From the NCBI RefSeq assembly GCF_016862375.1, contig NZ_BOMV01000097.1:1-64000 (forward strand): DNA of 64,000 nt, in the 5' to 3' direction. The notes under the pieces are model-generated. The model worked only from the letters and a program-made list of their open reading frames with translations, was not told the origin of the DNA and did no database searches. Below, in pieces: positions 41,143 through 50,117 of the stretch; position 1 is the first letter of the stretch, and every line of letters begins with the position of its first letter. The position numbers were made by a program, and so were the translations under genes. The DNA comes from Paractinoplanes rishiriensis. Lineage in GTDB: Bacteria > Actinomycetota > Actinomycetes > Mycobacteriales > Micromonosporaceae.

Positions 41143-42659
41143 CCTGGCTCGTCCCGGTACCCGTCGTCCTGCCACTGCTCGGCGCCGCGCTCACCCTGCT
41201 GATCCGCCGGCACCCCAACCTGCAGCGCGCCGTCAGCCTGCTGGTACTGAGCACGACCGTCGCCGTCGCGATCGCGTTGCTCGCGCTGACCGCCACCGGG
41301 GATCCGCTGACCGTCGCCGTGGGCGGGTGGGCGGCGCCCCTGGGCATCGTCCTGGTCGCCGACCGGCTGGCGGCCCTGATGCTGGTGGTCTCCACGTCGG
41401 TGACGCTCTGCGTCCTGATCTATTCCATCGGCCAGGGCCTGGCGGACGGCGACGATGCCGTACCGGTGGCGGTCTACCACCCGGCATACCTCATCCTCAC
41501 CGCCGGCGTGACCAACGCGTTCCTGGCCGGCGACCTGTTCAACCTCTACGTCGGCTTCGAGATCCTGCTCGCCGCCAGCTATGTGCTGATCACGCTGGGT
41601 GCCACCCCCAGCCGGATCCGCGACGGCACGACGTACGTGGTGGTCAGCCTGCTGTCCTCGATGATCTTCCTGACCGCCATCGGCATCATCTACGCCGCGA
41701 CCGGCACCCTCAACCTCGCTCAGCTCGCCGGCCGGCTCGATGCGCTGCCCGGCGGCCTGCAACTGGCGTTGCAGAGCATGCTGCTACTCGCGTTCGGGAT
41801 CAAGGCCGCCGTCTTCCCGCTCTCGGCCTGGCTGCCGGACAGCTATCCCACCGCCATCGCCCCGGTCACGGCGGTGTTCGCCGGCCTGCTCACCAAGGTG
41901 GGCGTCTACGCGATCATCCGTACCCAGACGCTGCTCTTCCCCAACGGTCCCGCCGCCGACCTTCTCCTGGTGGCGGCGCTGCTGACCATGATCGTCGGGA
42001 TCCTCGGTGCGGTCGCGCAGCAGGACATCAAACGCCTGCTGTCCTTCACGCTCGTCAGCCACATCGGCTACATGCTGTTCGGGATCGGGCTCGCCTCGGC
42101 CGCCGGGCTCTCCGGTGCGATCTTCTACGTGGTGCACCACATCGTCGTCCAGACGACGTTGTTCCTGGCCGCCGGCCTGATCGAGCGGCGGGGCGGCACC
42201 ACGGACCTGGATCGGCTCGGCGGGCTGGCCCGGTTGGCGCCGGTTCTGGGCGTGCTGTTCTTTCTGCCGGCCCTCAACCTCGCCGGGATACCGCCGTTCT
42301 CCGGGTTCCTCGGCAAGCTCGGGCTGCTGCAGGCCGGGGTGGCCGCCGACGGCGCCCTGTCCTGGCTGCTCGTCGCCGGCAGCGTAGTGACCAGCCTGCT
42401 CACCCTGTACGCGATCGGCCGCGTCTGGAACCTGGCCTTCTGGCGGACGCCGCATCCCGAGATGCCGCCGGACGGGGGTCCCGTCCCGCGCCGGGTGCTG
42501 CCGCGGCTGATGGTGGGCTCCACGCTGGCACTCGTCGTCCTGGGCACGGGACTCACCGTGGTCGCCGGGCCACTGTCCGATCTGACCAGCCGGACCGCGG
42601 TGGACCTGCTCGATCGTGAACCGTACGTGCATGCCGTCTTCGCCGAGGAGGTGCCATGA
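41139..42659 (+). CDS. mrpD: Mrp antiporter subunit D
   Basis: This 506-residue NuoM/NuoN-like antiporter subunit has about 14 membrane helices. LFNLYVGFEILLAASYVLIT carries the channel Glu, and LAFGIKAAVFPLSAWLPDSY with APVTAVFAGLLTKVGVYAII carries the Lys pair. KRLLSFTLVSHIGYMLFGIG and NLAGIPPFSGFLGKLGLLQA are the later conserved segments. It is the second proton- or Na+-translocating subunit. The ATG overlaps the mrpC stop and the stop overlaps mrpE. Confidence 0.94.
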   Translation: MTWLVPVPVVLPLLGAALTLLIRRHPNLQRAVSLLVLSTTVAVAIALLALTATGDPLTVAVGGWAAPLGIVLVADRLAALMLVVSTSVTLCVLIYSIGQGLADGDDAVPVAVYHPAYLILTAGVTNAFLAGDLFNLYVGFEILLAASYVLITLGATPSRIRDGTTYVVVSLLSSMIFLTAIGIIYAATGTLNLAQLAGRLDALPGGLQLALQSMLLLAFGIKAAVFPLSAWLPDSYPTAIAPVTAVFAGLLTKVGVYAIIRTQTLLFPNGPAADLLLVAALLTMIVGILGAVAQQDIKRLLSFTLVSHIGYMLFGIGLASAAGLSGAIFYVVHHIVVQTTLFLAAGLIERRGGTTDLDRLGGLARLAPVLGVLFFLPALNLAGIPPFSGFLGKLGLLQAGVAADGALSWLLVAGSVVTSLLTLYAIGRVWNLAFWRTPHPEMPPDGGPVPRRVLPRLMVGSTLALVVLGTGLTVVAGPLSDLTSRTAVDLLDREPYVHAVFAEEVP

Positions 42660-43216
42660 CCGCGATCCGGAGCTGGCGTGACCGCGCCGTGGCGGCGACC
42701 GTGCTGGTCGTCGTATGGATGCTGCTCTGGGGTGTCTTCTCCTGGGCCCATCTGATCTTCGGAGTCCTCGTCGCGGCCGTCGTGCTGACGGTGTTCCCGC
42801 TGCCGCCGGTGACCTTCGCGGGGCGCCTGCATCCGATCGGACTGCTGCGTTTCGCCGGCCGCTTCCTCACCGACCTGGTGACCGCCAGCGTGCAGCTGGC
42901 CGTGCTGGCCTTCCGGTTCGGTCACCAGCCCCGGAGCGCGATCATCCGGGTGCCGCTGCGAGTCCCGTCGGACCTCGTGCTGACCCTGACCGGGGAGGCG
43001 GTTTCGCTGATCCCCGGCAGCCTCATCGTGGACACCGACCAGGCCTCCACCACGCTCTACATCCACGTCATCGCGGTGCGCGACCGCGAGGCCGTGGAAC
43101 GTTTCCGCCGCGAGGTGTACGAGACGGAGGCCCGCATCGTCCGGGCCATCGGCTCGGATGAGGAGATCAGAATGCTCGGCGCACCGCCGCCGGTGGGGAA
43201 GGGAGAACGCCGATGA
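42656..43216 (+). CDS. mrpE: Mrp antiporter subunit E
   Basis: This 186-residue protein has two or three N-terminal membrane helices (VAATVLVVVWMLLWGVFSWA, LIFGVLVAAVVLTVFPLPPV) and the MrpE signature LTGEAVSLIPGSLIVDTDQA followed by STTLYIHVIAVRD. It ends in a charged cytoplasmic tail. It overlaps mrpD and mrpF by four bases each, so all six subunits should be made together. Confidence 0.92.
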   Translation: MTAIRSWRDRAVAATVLVVVWMLLWGVFSWAHLIFGVLVAAVVLTVFPLPPVTFAGRLHPIGLLRFAGRFLTDLVTASVQLAVLAFRFGHQPRSAIIRVPLRVPSDLVLTLTGEAVSLIPGSLIVDTDQASTTLYIHVIAVRDREAVERFRREVYETEARIVRAIGSDEEIRMLGAPPPVGKGERR

Positions 43217-43473
43217 TCGTCGTCGGTGTCGCCGTGTCCACGTTGCTGTTCGCGGCCGTGGCGCTGGTGCTCGTCAAGATCGTGCGCGGGCCGACCACGC
43301 TGGATCGCATCGTCGCGGTGGACGTGCTGCTCGCGGTCGTGGTGGGGGCGATCGCTGCCGAGGCTGCCTGGACCCGCGACGCGACGTCGCTGCCGATTCT
43401 GGTCGTCCTGTCGATTCTCGGCTTCATCGGCTCGGTCACCGTGGCCCGGTTCTCGCCGAGGAGCCGGCGATGA
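43213..43473 (+). CDS. mrpF: Mrp antiporter subunit F
   Basis: This 86-residue protein has three membrane helices: MIVVGVAVSTLLFAAVALVL, RIVAVDVLLAVVVGAIAAEA and LPILVVLSILGFIGSVTVAR. The KIVRGPTTLDRIVAVDVL stretch is the conserved MrpF element, with the membrane-buried Asp. Its start and stop overlap mrpE and mrpG. Confidence 0.93.
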   Translation: MIVVGVAVSTLLFAAVALVLVKIVRGPTTLDRIVAVDVLLAVVVGAIAAEAAWTRDATSLPILVVLSILGFIGSVTVARFSPRSRR

Positions 43474-43829
43474 CCCCGCAAGCCGTCGCCGATGTCCTCG
43501 CCGGCACCTGCCTGATCACCGGAGCGCTCTTCAGCCTGGCCGCCGGAGTCGGCCTGCTGCGTTTCCCGGACCTGCTCTCCCGCATGCACGCCGCCACCAA
43601 GCCGCAGGTGCTGGGCCTGCTGCTGATCCTGACCGGCACGGCGCTGCGGCTGCTCAACACCGTCGACATCACCACCCTGATCCTGGTGGGGATGTTCCAG
43701 CTCGGGACGGCGCCGGTCGCTGCGCATATGGTGGGCCGGGCCGTGTACCGGTCCCGGCAGGTCCGGACCGACCTGCTGGTGGTCGACGAACTCGCCGAGG
43801 ACCGGGCCGAAGGCGTGCCGCACCGCTGA
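43470..43829 (+). CDS. mrpG: Mrp antiporter subunit G
   Basis: This 119-residue protein has the MrpG hallmarks: GVGLLRFPDLLSRMHAATKP, QVLGLLLILTGTALRLLN and MFQLGTAPVAAHMVGRAVYR, making three membrane helices. It is the last subunit of the operon. Its stop directly abuts the convergent universal stress protein stop (43829/43830), leaving no room for a classical terminator outside the coding regions. Confidence 0.93.
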   Translation: MTPQAVADVLAGTCLITGALFSLAAGVGLLRFPDLLSRMHAATKPQVLGLLLILTGTALRLLNTVDITTLILVGMFQLGTAPVAAHMVGRAVYRSRQVRTDLLVVDELAEDRAEGVPHR

Positions 43830-44687
43830 TCAGTCGCGGATCACCGCTACCGGGAGGGGCGCCTGCGTGACTGCCCGGGTGGACACCGAGCCCAGCAGCA
43901 GACCCTTCCAGCCGCCGTATCCGCGGGAACCGACGACCAGCAGGTCGGCGCCGTCGGCGATCTCCAGCAGGGTGGCGGCCGGCGGACCCTGCACCAGGGA
44001 CAGTTCCACGCCGGCCCGGGCGTCGTCGATCCCGGCCCCGCGGAGGCTGTCGAGCAGCACCTGCGAGGCCTGGGCGGCCACGTCGTCGATCGCCTCCTGG
44101 GGCCAGGCCACCGGACCGGCGAATCCCATGTACGGCACAGTCCAGGTGTGCACCACCTGGAGCACGGCGCCGCGCGCGACGGCGGTGTCGCGGGCGAAGC
44201 GCAGGGCCGGTGCCGACGGTGCGGACCCGTCGACACCCACCACTACCCGCCCGGCTGGGTTGTCCCGGCGCGGTCCGCGTACCACGACCACCGGGCCCTG
44301 CGCGTACTGCGCACTGCTTTGACCGACCGATCCCAGCAGCGAGCCGGCGACGGTTCCGCGCCCCCGGGACCCGACCACGAGCAGCGTGCCGGCGCCCGCC
44401 GCCTGGATCAGTTCCTGGGCCGGATGGCCGTGGCGGATCTCGACGGTCACCGGGACGTCGGTCGCTCCGGCGCGTTCGGCCACCGCCCGTACGCCGGCCG
44501 TGACGTCGTGCTCGAGGCGCTCCCGGAGCTCGGCCACGGACGGCAGCGCCGCCGCGCCGTCCTCGTGCCAGACGTGGACCGCTCGCACCGGCAGACTACG
44601 CAGCCGGCCCTCCCGCAGGGCCCAGACCAGGGCGTCCTCGGCGGGGGAGGAGCCGTCGACGCCGACCACGATGTTGGTGACGGTCAT
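43830..44687 (-). CDS. Tandem universal stress protein
   Basis: This 285-residue protein has two UspA domains. The first starts MTVTNIVVGVDGSSPAEDAL and ends with the ATP-loop LLVVGSRGRGTVAGSLLGSV followed by GQSSAQYAQGPVVVVRG. The second starts GRVVVGVDGSAPSAPALRFA and ends LLVVGSRGYGGWKGLLLGSV followed by STRAVTQAPLPVAVIRD. Both keep GxxGxxxGxxxGS-type nucleotide loops, so ATP binding is likely. Its ATG shares a base with the VOC gene stop (TAATG), so the two are co-translated. Confidence 0.92.
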   Translation of the reverse strand: MTVTNIVVGVDGSSPAEDALVWALREGRLRSLPVRAVHVWHEDGAAALPSVAELRERLEHDVTAGVRAVAERAGATDVPVTVEIRHGHPAQELIQAAGAGTLLVVGSRGRGTVAGSLLGSVGQSSAQYAQGPVVVVRGPRRDNPAGRVVVGVDGSAPSAPALRFARDTAVARGAVLQVVHTWTVPYMGFAGPVAWPQEAIDDVAAQASQVLLDSLRGAGIDDARAGVELSLVQGPPAATLLEIADGADLLVVGSRGYGGWKGLLLGSVSTRAVTQAPLPVAVIRD

Positions 44688-45208
44688 TACGCACCGCCCG
44701 GGAGAGCACCGCCCGGGAGAGCACCGGCCGTGCCGACCCGACTCCACCGGCGCAGCTCGGCGTCCAGATCGAGCCGCTCGATAGTGGCGGCGTTCTCGTA
44801 CTCGCCCCAGGCCTCGCGCGGCAGCATCCACATGATCTCGAATTCGTTCCCGTCGGGATCGGCACCGTAGAGGCTCTTGGTGGCGCCGTGGCTGGACTCA
44901 CCGGTGTACGCGCCGGCGTCGATCAGCGTGGTGCGGGCCGCCGCCAGTTCGTCGACCGTGTCGACCTGCCAGGCGAGGTGGTAAAGGCCGATGCCGCCGC
45001 GGCGCTTCGGCGCCGCGGCCGGTCCGACGCCGAACAGGCCGAGATCGTGGTGGTTTCCGGAACGGGGCAGGCGCAGGAACGCGGCGTCCGCGCGGGGCTC
45101 GCGGGCGACCACCTCCATGCCGAACACCTCGGTGTAGAAGCGTTCGGCGCGTGGCAGGTCGGCGACGAACAACACGGCGTGGTTGAGACGTACCGGAGAC
45201 ACCGTCAT
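44687..45208 (-). CDS. VOC-family (glyoxalase/dioxygenase-like) protein
   Basis: This 173-residue vicinal-oxygen-chelate protein starts MTVSPVRLNHAVLFVADLPR with the metal His in LNHAVLFV. It continues GIGLYHLAWQVDTVDELAAA with a second metal His, and SLYGADPDGNEFEIMWMLP with a metal Glu, so the metal site is complete. Relatives are catechol-2,3-dioxygenase-like or glyoxalase-like. The C-terminus ends GALPGGALPGGA, produced by a 15-bp tandem repeat. GGAGGAG precedes the ATG. A divergent MarR gene with palindromes in the gap is the probable regulator. Confidence 0.87.
   Translation of the reverse strand: MTVSPVRLNHAVLFVADLPRAERFYTEVFGMEVVAREPRADAAFLRLPRSGNHHDLGLFGVGPAAAPKRRGGIGLYHLAWQVDTVDELAAARTTLIDAGAYTGESSHGATKSLYGADPDGNEFEIMWMLPREAWGEYENAATIERLDLDAELRRWSRVGTAGALPGGALPGGA
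44691..44735. repeat. 15-bp tandem repeat at the VOC gene end
   Basis: GCACCGCCCGGGAGA occurs exactly twice (44691-44705, 44706-44720), with a diverged third unit after it. On the minus strand it encodes the GALPG repeats at the VOC protein C-terminus. Confidence 0.7.
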
Positions 45209-45227
45209 GACTCCTCCTCCCATATTT

Positions 45228-45276
45228 GTTCAAGCTTGAACTAAGCGTATCTGGATTTACTTCAAGCGACAAGTAA
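45228..45276. promoter_or_regulatory. Operators in the VOC/MarR divergent gap
   Basis: GTTCAAGCTTGAAC (45228-45241) is a perfect 14-bp palindrome. A second inverted repeat, TTACTT (45257-45262) and AAGTAA (45271-45276), lies immediately upstream of the MarR start and encloses a CTTCAAG-like half site. The placement fits autorepression and repression of the VOC-stress gene pair by the MarR protein. Confidence 0.6.
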
Positions 45277-45277
45277 T

Positions 45278-45778
45278 ATGGGTGTGGTGGAGGACTCAGA
45301 TCAGCAGTGGCTCACTGCCGGGCAGCGCCTGGCGTGGCTCGACATGGTGCGCGTTCTCACCGTGCTGCCCGCGGCCCTGGACGCTCAGCTCGACCGGGAC
45401 GCGGGCCTGAGCTTCTTCGAGTACCACGTGCTGTCGATGCTGTCCGAGACGTCCGGCCGCAGCCTGCGGATGAGCCGTCTCGCCCAGCTCACGAGCAGCT
45501 CCCTGTCCCGGCTGTCGAACGTCGTCAAGCGCCTGGAGGGGCGCGGGCTGCTGCGCCGCGATCCCGATCCCGCCGACCGGCGGGCCAGCTTCGCCGTGCT
45601 GACCGACGCCGGTATGGCGGCCGTCGAGCGGGCCGCGCCCGGACACGTCGCCGTCGTGCGCGGGCTGGTCGTCGACGTCCTCGACCCGGACCGGCTGCGG
45701 TGTCTCCACGCCGCCCATCAGCAAATCCTCGCCGGGCTCGATCCCACGGCCAGGACCCGGCCGGAGTGGATCGACTGA
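45278..45778 (+). CDS. MarR-family transcriptional regulator
   Basis: This 166-residue MarR protein has N-terminal dimer helices (RLAWLDMVRVLTVLPAALDA), a winged helix (LSFFEYHVLSMLSETSGRSL, MSRLAQLTSSSLSRLSNVVK, RLEGRGLLRRDPDPADRRAS) and C-terminal helices. No ribosome site precedes ATG 45278; GTG 45284 or 45287 are alternatives, and leaderless translation is possible. It is divergent from the VOC-universal stress pair with palindromes between. The effector is probably a small phenolic or electrophile, by family habit only. Confidence 0.88.
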   Translation: MGVVEDSDQQWLTAGQRLAWLDMVRVLTVLPAALDAQLDRDAGLSFFEYHVLSMLSETSGRSLRMSRLAQLTSSSLSRLSNVVKRLEGRGLLRRDPDPADRRASFAVLTDAGMAAVERAAPGHVAVVRGLVVDVLDPDRLRCLHAAHQQILAGLDPTARTRPEWID

Positions 45779-45912
45779 GGTCAGCGGGCGAAAAGGGCGG
45801 CCCGCCGCGGCCCGCGAGGGCCGGTGCCGAAAATTTGAGTCTCGCCAGTGGGTCGGCGCCACACATAGCATGCGTACCTAGCGGGGCGCAGCGGGCGGCA
45901 AAGGTTCGCGTT

Positions 45913-45926
45913 TGGGAGCGCTCCCA
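45913..45926 (+). promoter_or_regulatory. CebR/CelR-type operator of the GH94 gene
   Basis: TGGGAGCGCTCCCA is a perfect palindrome identical to the consensus operator of cellobiose-responsive LacI-family repressors. It lies 49 bases upstream of the GH94 start codon. Confidence 0.75.
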
Positions 45927-45974
45927 TAGCGGGTCGGCAAGGTGCCGGACCCGGCCGTCGGAAGGAAGACCCTG

Positions 45975-48425
45975 GTGCGCTACGGAAAGTTCGACGACGA
46001 GCAGCGTGAATATGTCATCGATCGGCCCGACACGCCGCTGCCCTGGATCAACTACTTGGGCACCGATGAGTACTTCGGCATCGTCTCGAACACCGCGGGT
46101 GGGTATTCGTTCTACCGCGACGCCAAGCTGCGCCGTCTGACCCGGTACCGCTACAACAACGCGCCGTTCGACATCGGCGGCCGCTACCTGTATCTGCGGG
46201 ACGACGCCAGCGGCGACTTCTGGTCGCCGTCCTGGCAGCCGACGCGCAGCACGCTGGACGAGTACGAGTGCCGGCACGGCCTCTCGTACACCCGGATCGC
46301 CTCCGCGCGCAGCGGCATCCGCGCCGAGACGCTCTACTTCGTGCCGCTCGGCGAGACCCTCGAGGTGTGGCGGACCAAGGTCACCAACGAGCGGGACACG
46401 GCGGCCGAACTGTCGCTCTTCTCCTCGGTCGAGTTCTGCCTCTGGGACGCGCAGGACGACGCCACGAACTTCCAGCGCAACTTCAACACGGGCCAGGTCG
46501 AGGTCGTCGACGGGGTGATCTACCACAAGACCGAGTACCGGGAGCGGCGCGACCATTTCGCGTACTTTGCCTGCTCGGAGCCGCTCGCCGGCTTCGACAC
46601 CCAGCGCGAGACCTTCCTCGGCGCCTACCGCGGCTGGGACCAGCCGGCGGCGGTCGAGCGCGGCGCGGCCTTCGACTCGGTGGCGAACGGCTGGCAGCCG
46701 ATGGGCAGCCACCACGTCAAGCTCAGCCTCGCGCCGGGGGAGAGCCGGGAGGTCATTTTCGTGCTCGGGTACGCGGAGAACCCGCGCGCCGAGAAGTTCG
46801 ACCCGCCCGGGTCGCAGACGGTCAACAAGCGGTACGTGCGCCCGGTCATCGAGCGCTGGCTGCGGCCGGAGACGGTCGCCGAGGGCTTCGCGAAGCTCGG
46901 CGCCTACTGGGAGCGGCTGCTCGGCAACCTGCAGGTGACGACCCCGGACGCGGACACCGACCGGATGGTCAACATCTGGAACGCGTACCAGTGCATGGTG
47001 ACCTTCAACATGAGCCGGTCGGCGTCCTTCTACGAGTCCGGGATCGGCCGCGGCATGGGCTTCCGCGACTCCAACCAGGACCTGCTCGGGTTCGTCCACA
47101 TCATCCCGGAGCGTGCCCGGGAACGGATCCTGGACATCGCGGGCACCCAGAAGGAGACCGGCGGGGCGTACCACCAGTACCAGCCGCTGACCAAGCGCGG
47201 TAACAACGACATCGGCGAGGGCTTCAACGACGACCCGCTGTGGCTGGTGCTCGGCGTCTCGGCGTACCTCAAAGAAACCGGCGACCTGAGCATCCTGGAC
47301 GCGCCGGTGCCGTTCGACAACGCACCCGGCAGCGAGGTGCCGCTGTACGAGCACCTGCGCCGCTCGGTGCAGTACACCCAGGATCGGCTCGGCCCGCACG
47401 GCCTGCCGCTGATCGGGCGGGCCGACTGGAACGACTGCCTCAACCTCAACTGCTTCTCCGAGACGCCGGGTGAGCCGTTCCAGACCACCGAGAACGTCAG
47501 CGGCGGTTCGGCCGAGTCGGTGTTCATCGCCGGGCAGTTCGTGCTGGCCGCCAAGGAACTGGCCGCCATCGCCGAGTTGCGGGCGCTGGACGGCGAGGCG
47601 GCCGAGTACCGCGCCGCCGCCGAGAAGATGACCGGCGTCATCCTCGAGCACGGCTGGGACGGCGCCTGGTTCCGGCGGGCGTACGACTTCCACGGCAACC
47701 CGATCGGCTCCGGCGAGAACGACGAGGGGCAGATCTTCGTCGAGCCGCAGGGCATGTGCGTGCTGGGCGGCGTGGGCCTCGACGACGGGCTGGCCGCGCA
47801 GGCGCTGCGCAGCGTGGCGGACCGGCTGGCCACCCCGCACGGCATCGTGCTCCAGCAGCCGGCGTACACGAGCTACCGGATCGAGCTTGGCGAGATCTCG
47901 TCGTACCCGCCGGGATATAAGGAGAACGCCGGCATCTTCTGCCACACCAACCCGTGGATCATGATCGCCGAGGCGATGGTGGGCAACGGTGACGGCGCCT
48001 TCGACTACTACAAGCGGATCAACCCGTCCGCCCGCGAGGAGATCAGCGAGCTGCACCGCTGCGAGCCGTACGTCTACGCGCAGATGATCGCGGGCAAGGA
48101 CGCGGCCACCCACGGCGAGGCCAAGAACTCCTGGCTGACCGGCACCGCGGCGTGGAACTTCGTGGCGATCACGCAGTGGATCCTCGGCATCCGGCCGGAG
48201 CTGGCCGGGCTGCGCGTCGACCCGGTGCTGCCGGGGAGCTGGGAGGGCTTCCGGGCCACCCGCGCCTACCGGGGCGCCACCTACGAGATCACGGTACGCA
48301 AGCCGGCCGGGTCGAGCGGCCGGGTCGCTTACCTGATCGTCGACGGCGAGCGGGTGGACGGCACCGTGGTGCCGCCCGCCGCTGCCGGCAAGGTGGTGCA
48401 GGTGGAAGCCGTCGTCGAGGGCTGA
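45975..48425 (+). CDS. GH94 phosphorylase, probably cellobiose phosphorylase
   Basis: This 816-residue protein matches the length of characterised cellobiose phosphorylases. Its start MRYGKFDDEQREYVIDRPDT (initiator GTG) and the segment TPLPWINYLGTDEYFGIVSN are typical. The catalytic acid Asp lies in GRADWNDCLNLN. TGGAYHQYQPLTKRGNND and YPPGYKENAGIFCHTNPW belong to the active-site barrel. It has no signal peptide, so it works inside the cell, splitting cellobiose with phosphate into glucose-1-phosphate and glucose. The start follows GGAAGGAAG. A perfect CelR-type operator upstream links it to the GH6 gene. Confidence 0.93.
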   Translation: MRYGKFDDEQREYVIDRPDTPLPWINYLGTDEYFGIVSNTAGGYSFYRDAKLRRLTRYRYNNAPFDIGGRYLYLRDDASGDFWSPSWQPTRSTLDEYECRHGLSYTRIASARSGIRAETLYFVPLGETLEVWRTKVTNERDTAAELSLFSSVEFCLWDAQDDATNFQRNFNTGQVEVVDGVIYHKTEYRERRDHFAYFACSEPLAGFDTQRETFLGAYRGWDQPAAVERGAAFDSVANGWQPMGSHHVKLSLAPGESREVIFVLGYAENPRAEKFDPPGSQTVNKRYVRPVIERWLRPETVAEGFAKLGAYWERLLGNLQVTTPDADTDRMVNIWNAYQCMVTFNMSRSASFYESGIGRGMGFRDSNQDLLGFVHIIPERARERILDIAGTQKETGGAYHQYQPLTKRGNNDIGEGFNDDPLWLVLGVSAYLKETGDLSILDAPVPFDNAPGSEVPLYEHLRRSVQYTQDRLGPHGLPLIGRADWNDCLNLNCFSETPGEPFQTTENVSGGSAESVFIAGQFVLAAKELAAIAELRALDGEAAEYRAAAEKMTGVILEHGWDGAWFRRAYDFHGNPIGSGENDEGQIFVEPQGMCVLGGVGLDDGLAAQALRSVADRLATPHGIVLQQPAYTSYRIELGEISSYPPGYKENAGIFCHTNPWIMIAEAMVGNGDGAFDYYKRINPSAREEISELHRCEPYVYAQMIAGKDAATHGEAKNSWLTGTAAWNFVAITQWILGIRPELAGLRVDPVLPGSWEGFRATRAYRGATYEITVRKPAGSSGRVAYLIVDGERVDGTVVPPAAAGKVVQVEAVVEG

Positions 48426-48439
48426 GAAAGCAGGTGTGG

Positions 48440-49984
48440 TCACCGCAGTGCGGTGACCACCTCCTGGGCGGCGCGCTGGCCGGTCTCCACCGCGCCGTTC
48501 AGGTAGCCCTGGAAGTCCAGCGAGGTGTGCTCGCCGGCGAAGTGGCAGCCGTTCACCGCCTCCTGCTCGACCCCGGTGATGGTGGTGTACTGCCCGGGGG
48601 CGTAGTAGGAGTACGACCCCTTGGTCCAGGCGTAGCCGGTCCAGTAGTCGACCGACGCCTTGCCGTTCCAGACGTTGGTGAGGCCGGGCACGGCCGGTTC
48701 CGCCTGGGTGAGGAAGCGCCGGGCGTGGGTGGTGGCGGCACCGCTGCCGAAGGCGGCACCGGCCGCCCCTCCGGTGTAGTTGACCAGGACGCCGGTGGTG
48801 CCGCTCTGCCCGCGGGTGACCTCCCAGGCGTTCTGGAAGCCCAGGTCGGTGAAGATCTCGCCGTTCAGCCCGGCCTGGTTCCAGATCCGCCTGGTGAACT
48901 GGAGATGCAGCTTCGAGTTGGTGCCCATCTTGAGCTGCTGGATGGCGGCGAGCTTGCGGGCCGGGAACCCGGCGTTCGTGAGGTCGACGGCACGCAGCAG
49001 GCTGAACGGCAGCGCCAGGATGACGCGGTCGGCGGTCAGCGTGGTGGAGGCGCCCGGACCGGTGCTCGGCCCGACAGTTACCGACCAGCGGCCGGTGCTG
49101 GTGCGCGCCAGTGCCCGGAGCGCGGTACCGGTGGTGATCTGACCGGACAGGCCGGCCGCCAATTTGTTGACGATCTGGTCGTTGCCGCCGGCCACCCGGT
49201 AGACCTCGTCCGACGGGCCGAACAGGGTGATCTGGTTGCCCGACTGGTAGCCGAACAGGTAGATGAGGTTGAGCGCGGACTGGGCGCTGCTCTCGGCGCC
49301 GTACTCGATGTTGTAGGCGATGGAGAGCAACTGCCCGGCCTTGGACGCGGTGCCGCCGGGCACCTGCGCGTTGATCCAGTCGTCGATCGACATCGCGCTC
49401 AGCTCCCGGCCGCGCGCGGTGGAACTGGCGTACGTGGTGGGGAACTTGGCGGCCTTCGCGTCGGCGGCGGCCCGCTGGGCGACGATCGCGAGGTCGCTTT
49501 GCGCGGCGGCCTGCGAGTAGACGCTGCCGTCGAAGTGGTAAAGCGGCAGGCTGCCGGCCGGCTCGGCCTGGATCAGGTTGGTCGTCGTCAGGCCGAACTC
49601 CTTGATCAGACCCAGGATGGCCTTGTGCCCGGTGTCGATGAGCTCGCCGCCGCGCTCGACGAACTGGCCGCCGAACGTGGTCCGGTCGGTGTAGCAGCGG
49701 CCGCCGACCCGGTCGGCGGCCTCGATGACGGTGGCCCGGTAGCCGGCCTTCTTGAGCTGGTGGGCCGCGGTCAGCCCGGCCAGGCCGGCGCCGATCACGA
49801 CGATCTCAGCGTTGGCCGGGGCGGGGGCGGCGCTGGCGGGTTCCGCCACCGCCAGGCCGGCGGCCGCGAGGCCCACGCCTGCGGACGTCTGCAACAGCCG
49901 TCGCCGGGTGAGGCCCGCCGGCTCGGCCTCGGTGGCCTGGTTGGCGGTGCGGTGGAGGGCACGGAGCAGAGGAGTACGCGGCAT
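48440..49984 (-). CDS. Secreted flavin-dependent amine oxidase
   Basis: This 514-residue protein has a twin-arginine signal (LTRRRLLQTSAGVGLAAAGL) and an FAD-binding start, EIVVIGAGLAGLTAAHQLKK, then VIEAADRVGGRCYTD. Later elements are FGYQSGNQITLFGPSDEVYR and the C-terminal flavin segment GCHFAGEHTSLDFQGYLNGA, followed by VETGQRAA. This is the monoamine/L-amino-acid-oxidase architecture, releasing hydrogen peroxide and ammonia. The start ATG follows AAGGA. It converges with the GH94 gene, whose stop is 14 bases away. Confidence 0.9.
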   Translation of the reverse strand: MPRTPLLRALHRTANQATEAEPAGLTRRRLLQTSAGVGLAAAGLAVAEPASAAPAPANAEIVVIGAGLAGLTAAHQLKKAGYRATVIEAADRVGGRCYTDRTTFGGQFVERGGELIDTGHKAILGLIKEFGLTTTNLIQAEPAGSLPLYHFDGSVYSQAAAQSDLAIVAQRAAADAKAAKFPTTYASSTARGRELSAMSIDDWINAQVPGGTASKAGQLLSIAYNIEYGAESSAQSALNLIYLFGYQSGNQITLFGPSDEVYRVAGGNDQIVNKLAAGLSGQITTGTALRALARTSTGRWSVTVGPSTGPGASTTLTADRVILALPFSLLRAVDLTNAGFPARKLAAIQQLKMGTNSKLHLQFTRRIWNQAGLNGEIFTDLGFQNAWEVTRGQSGTTGVLVNYTGGAAGAAFGSGAATTHARRFLTQAEPAVPGLTNVWNGKASVDYWTGYAWTKGSYSYYAPGQYTTITGVEQEAVNGCHFAGEHTSLDFQGYLNGAVETGQRAAQEVVTALR

Positions 49985-50117
49985 TGATGTCCTTCGTTCG
50001 TCTGGGGAAGTGCCGCGCATCACTCTGGATCAAGTCGGACAGGCGGTGGACATCCGTAGGCACATGTTGCGCGATACGGAAAGTCAAAGAATCCGGCCGT
50101 TGGTCTAAGATCATCCC

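Noticed and set aside
45525..48443. Long open frame (972 codons) antisense to the GH94 gene
   Set aside because: It is a GC-bias shadow: the sense strand has all GH94 motifs, while the antisense reading has no domain and is Gly/Val/Arg-rich.
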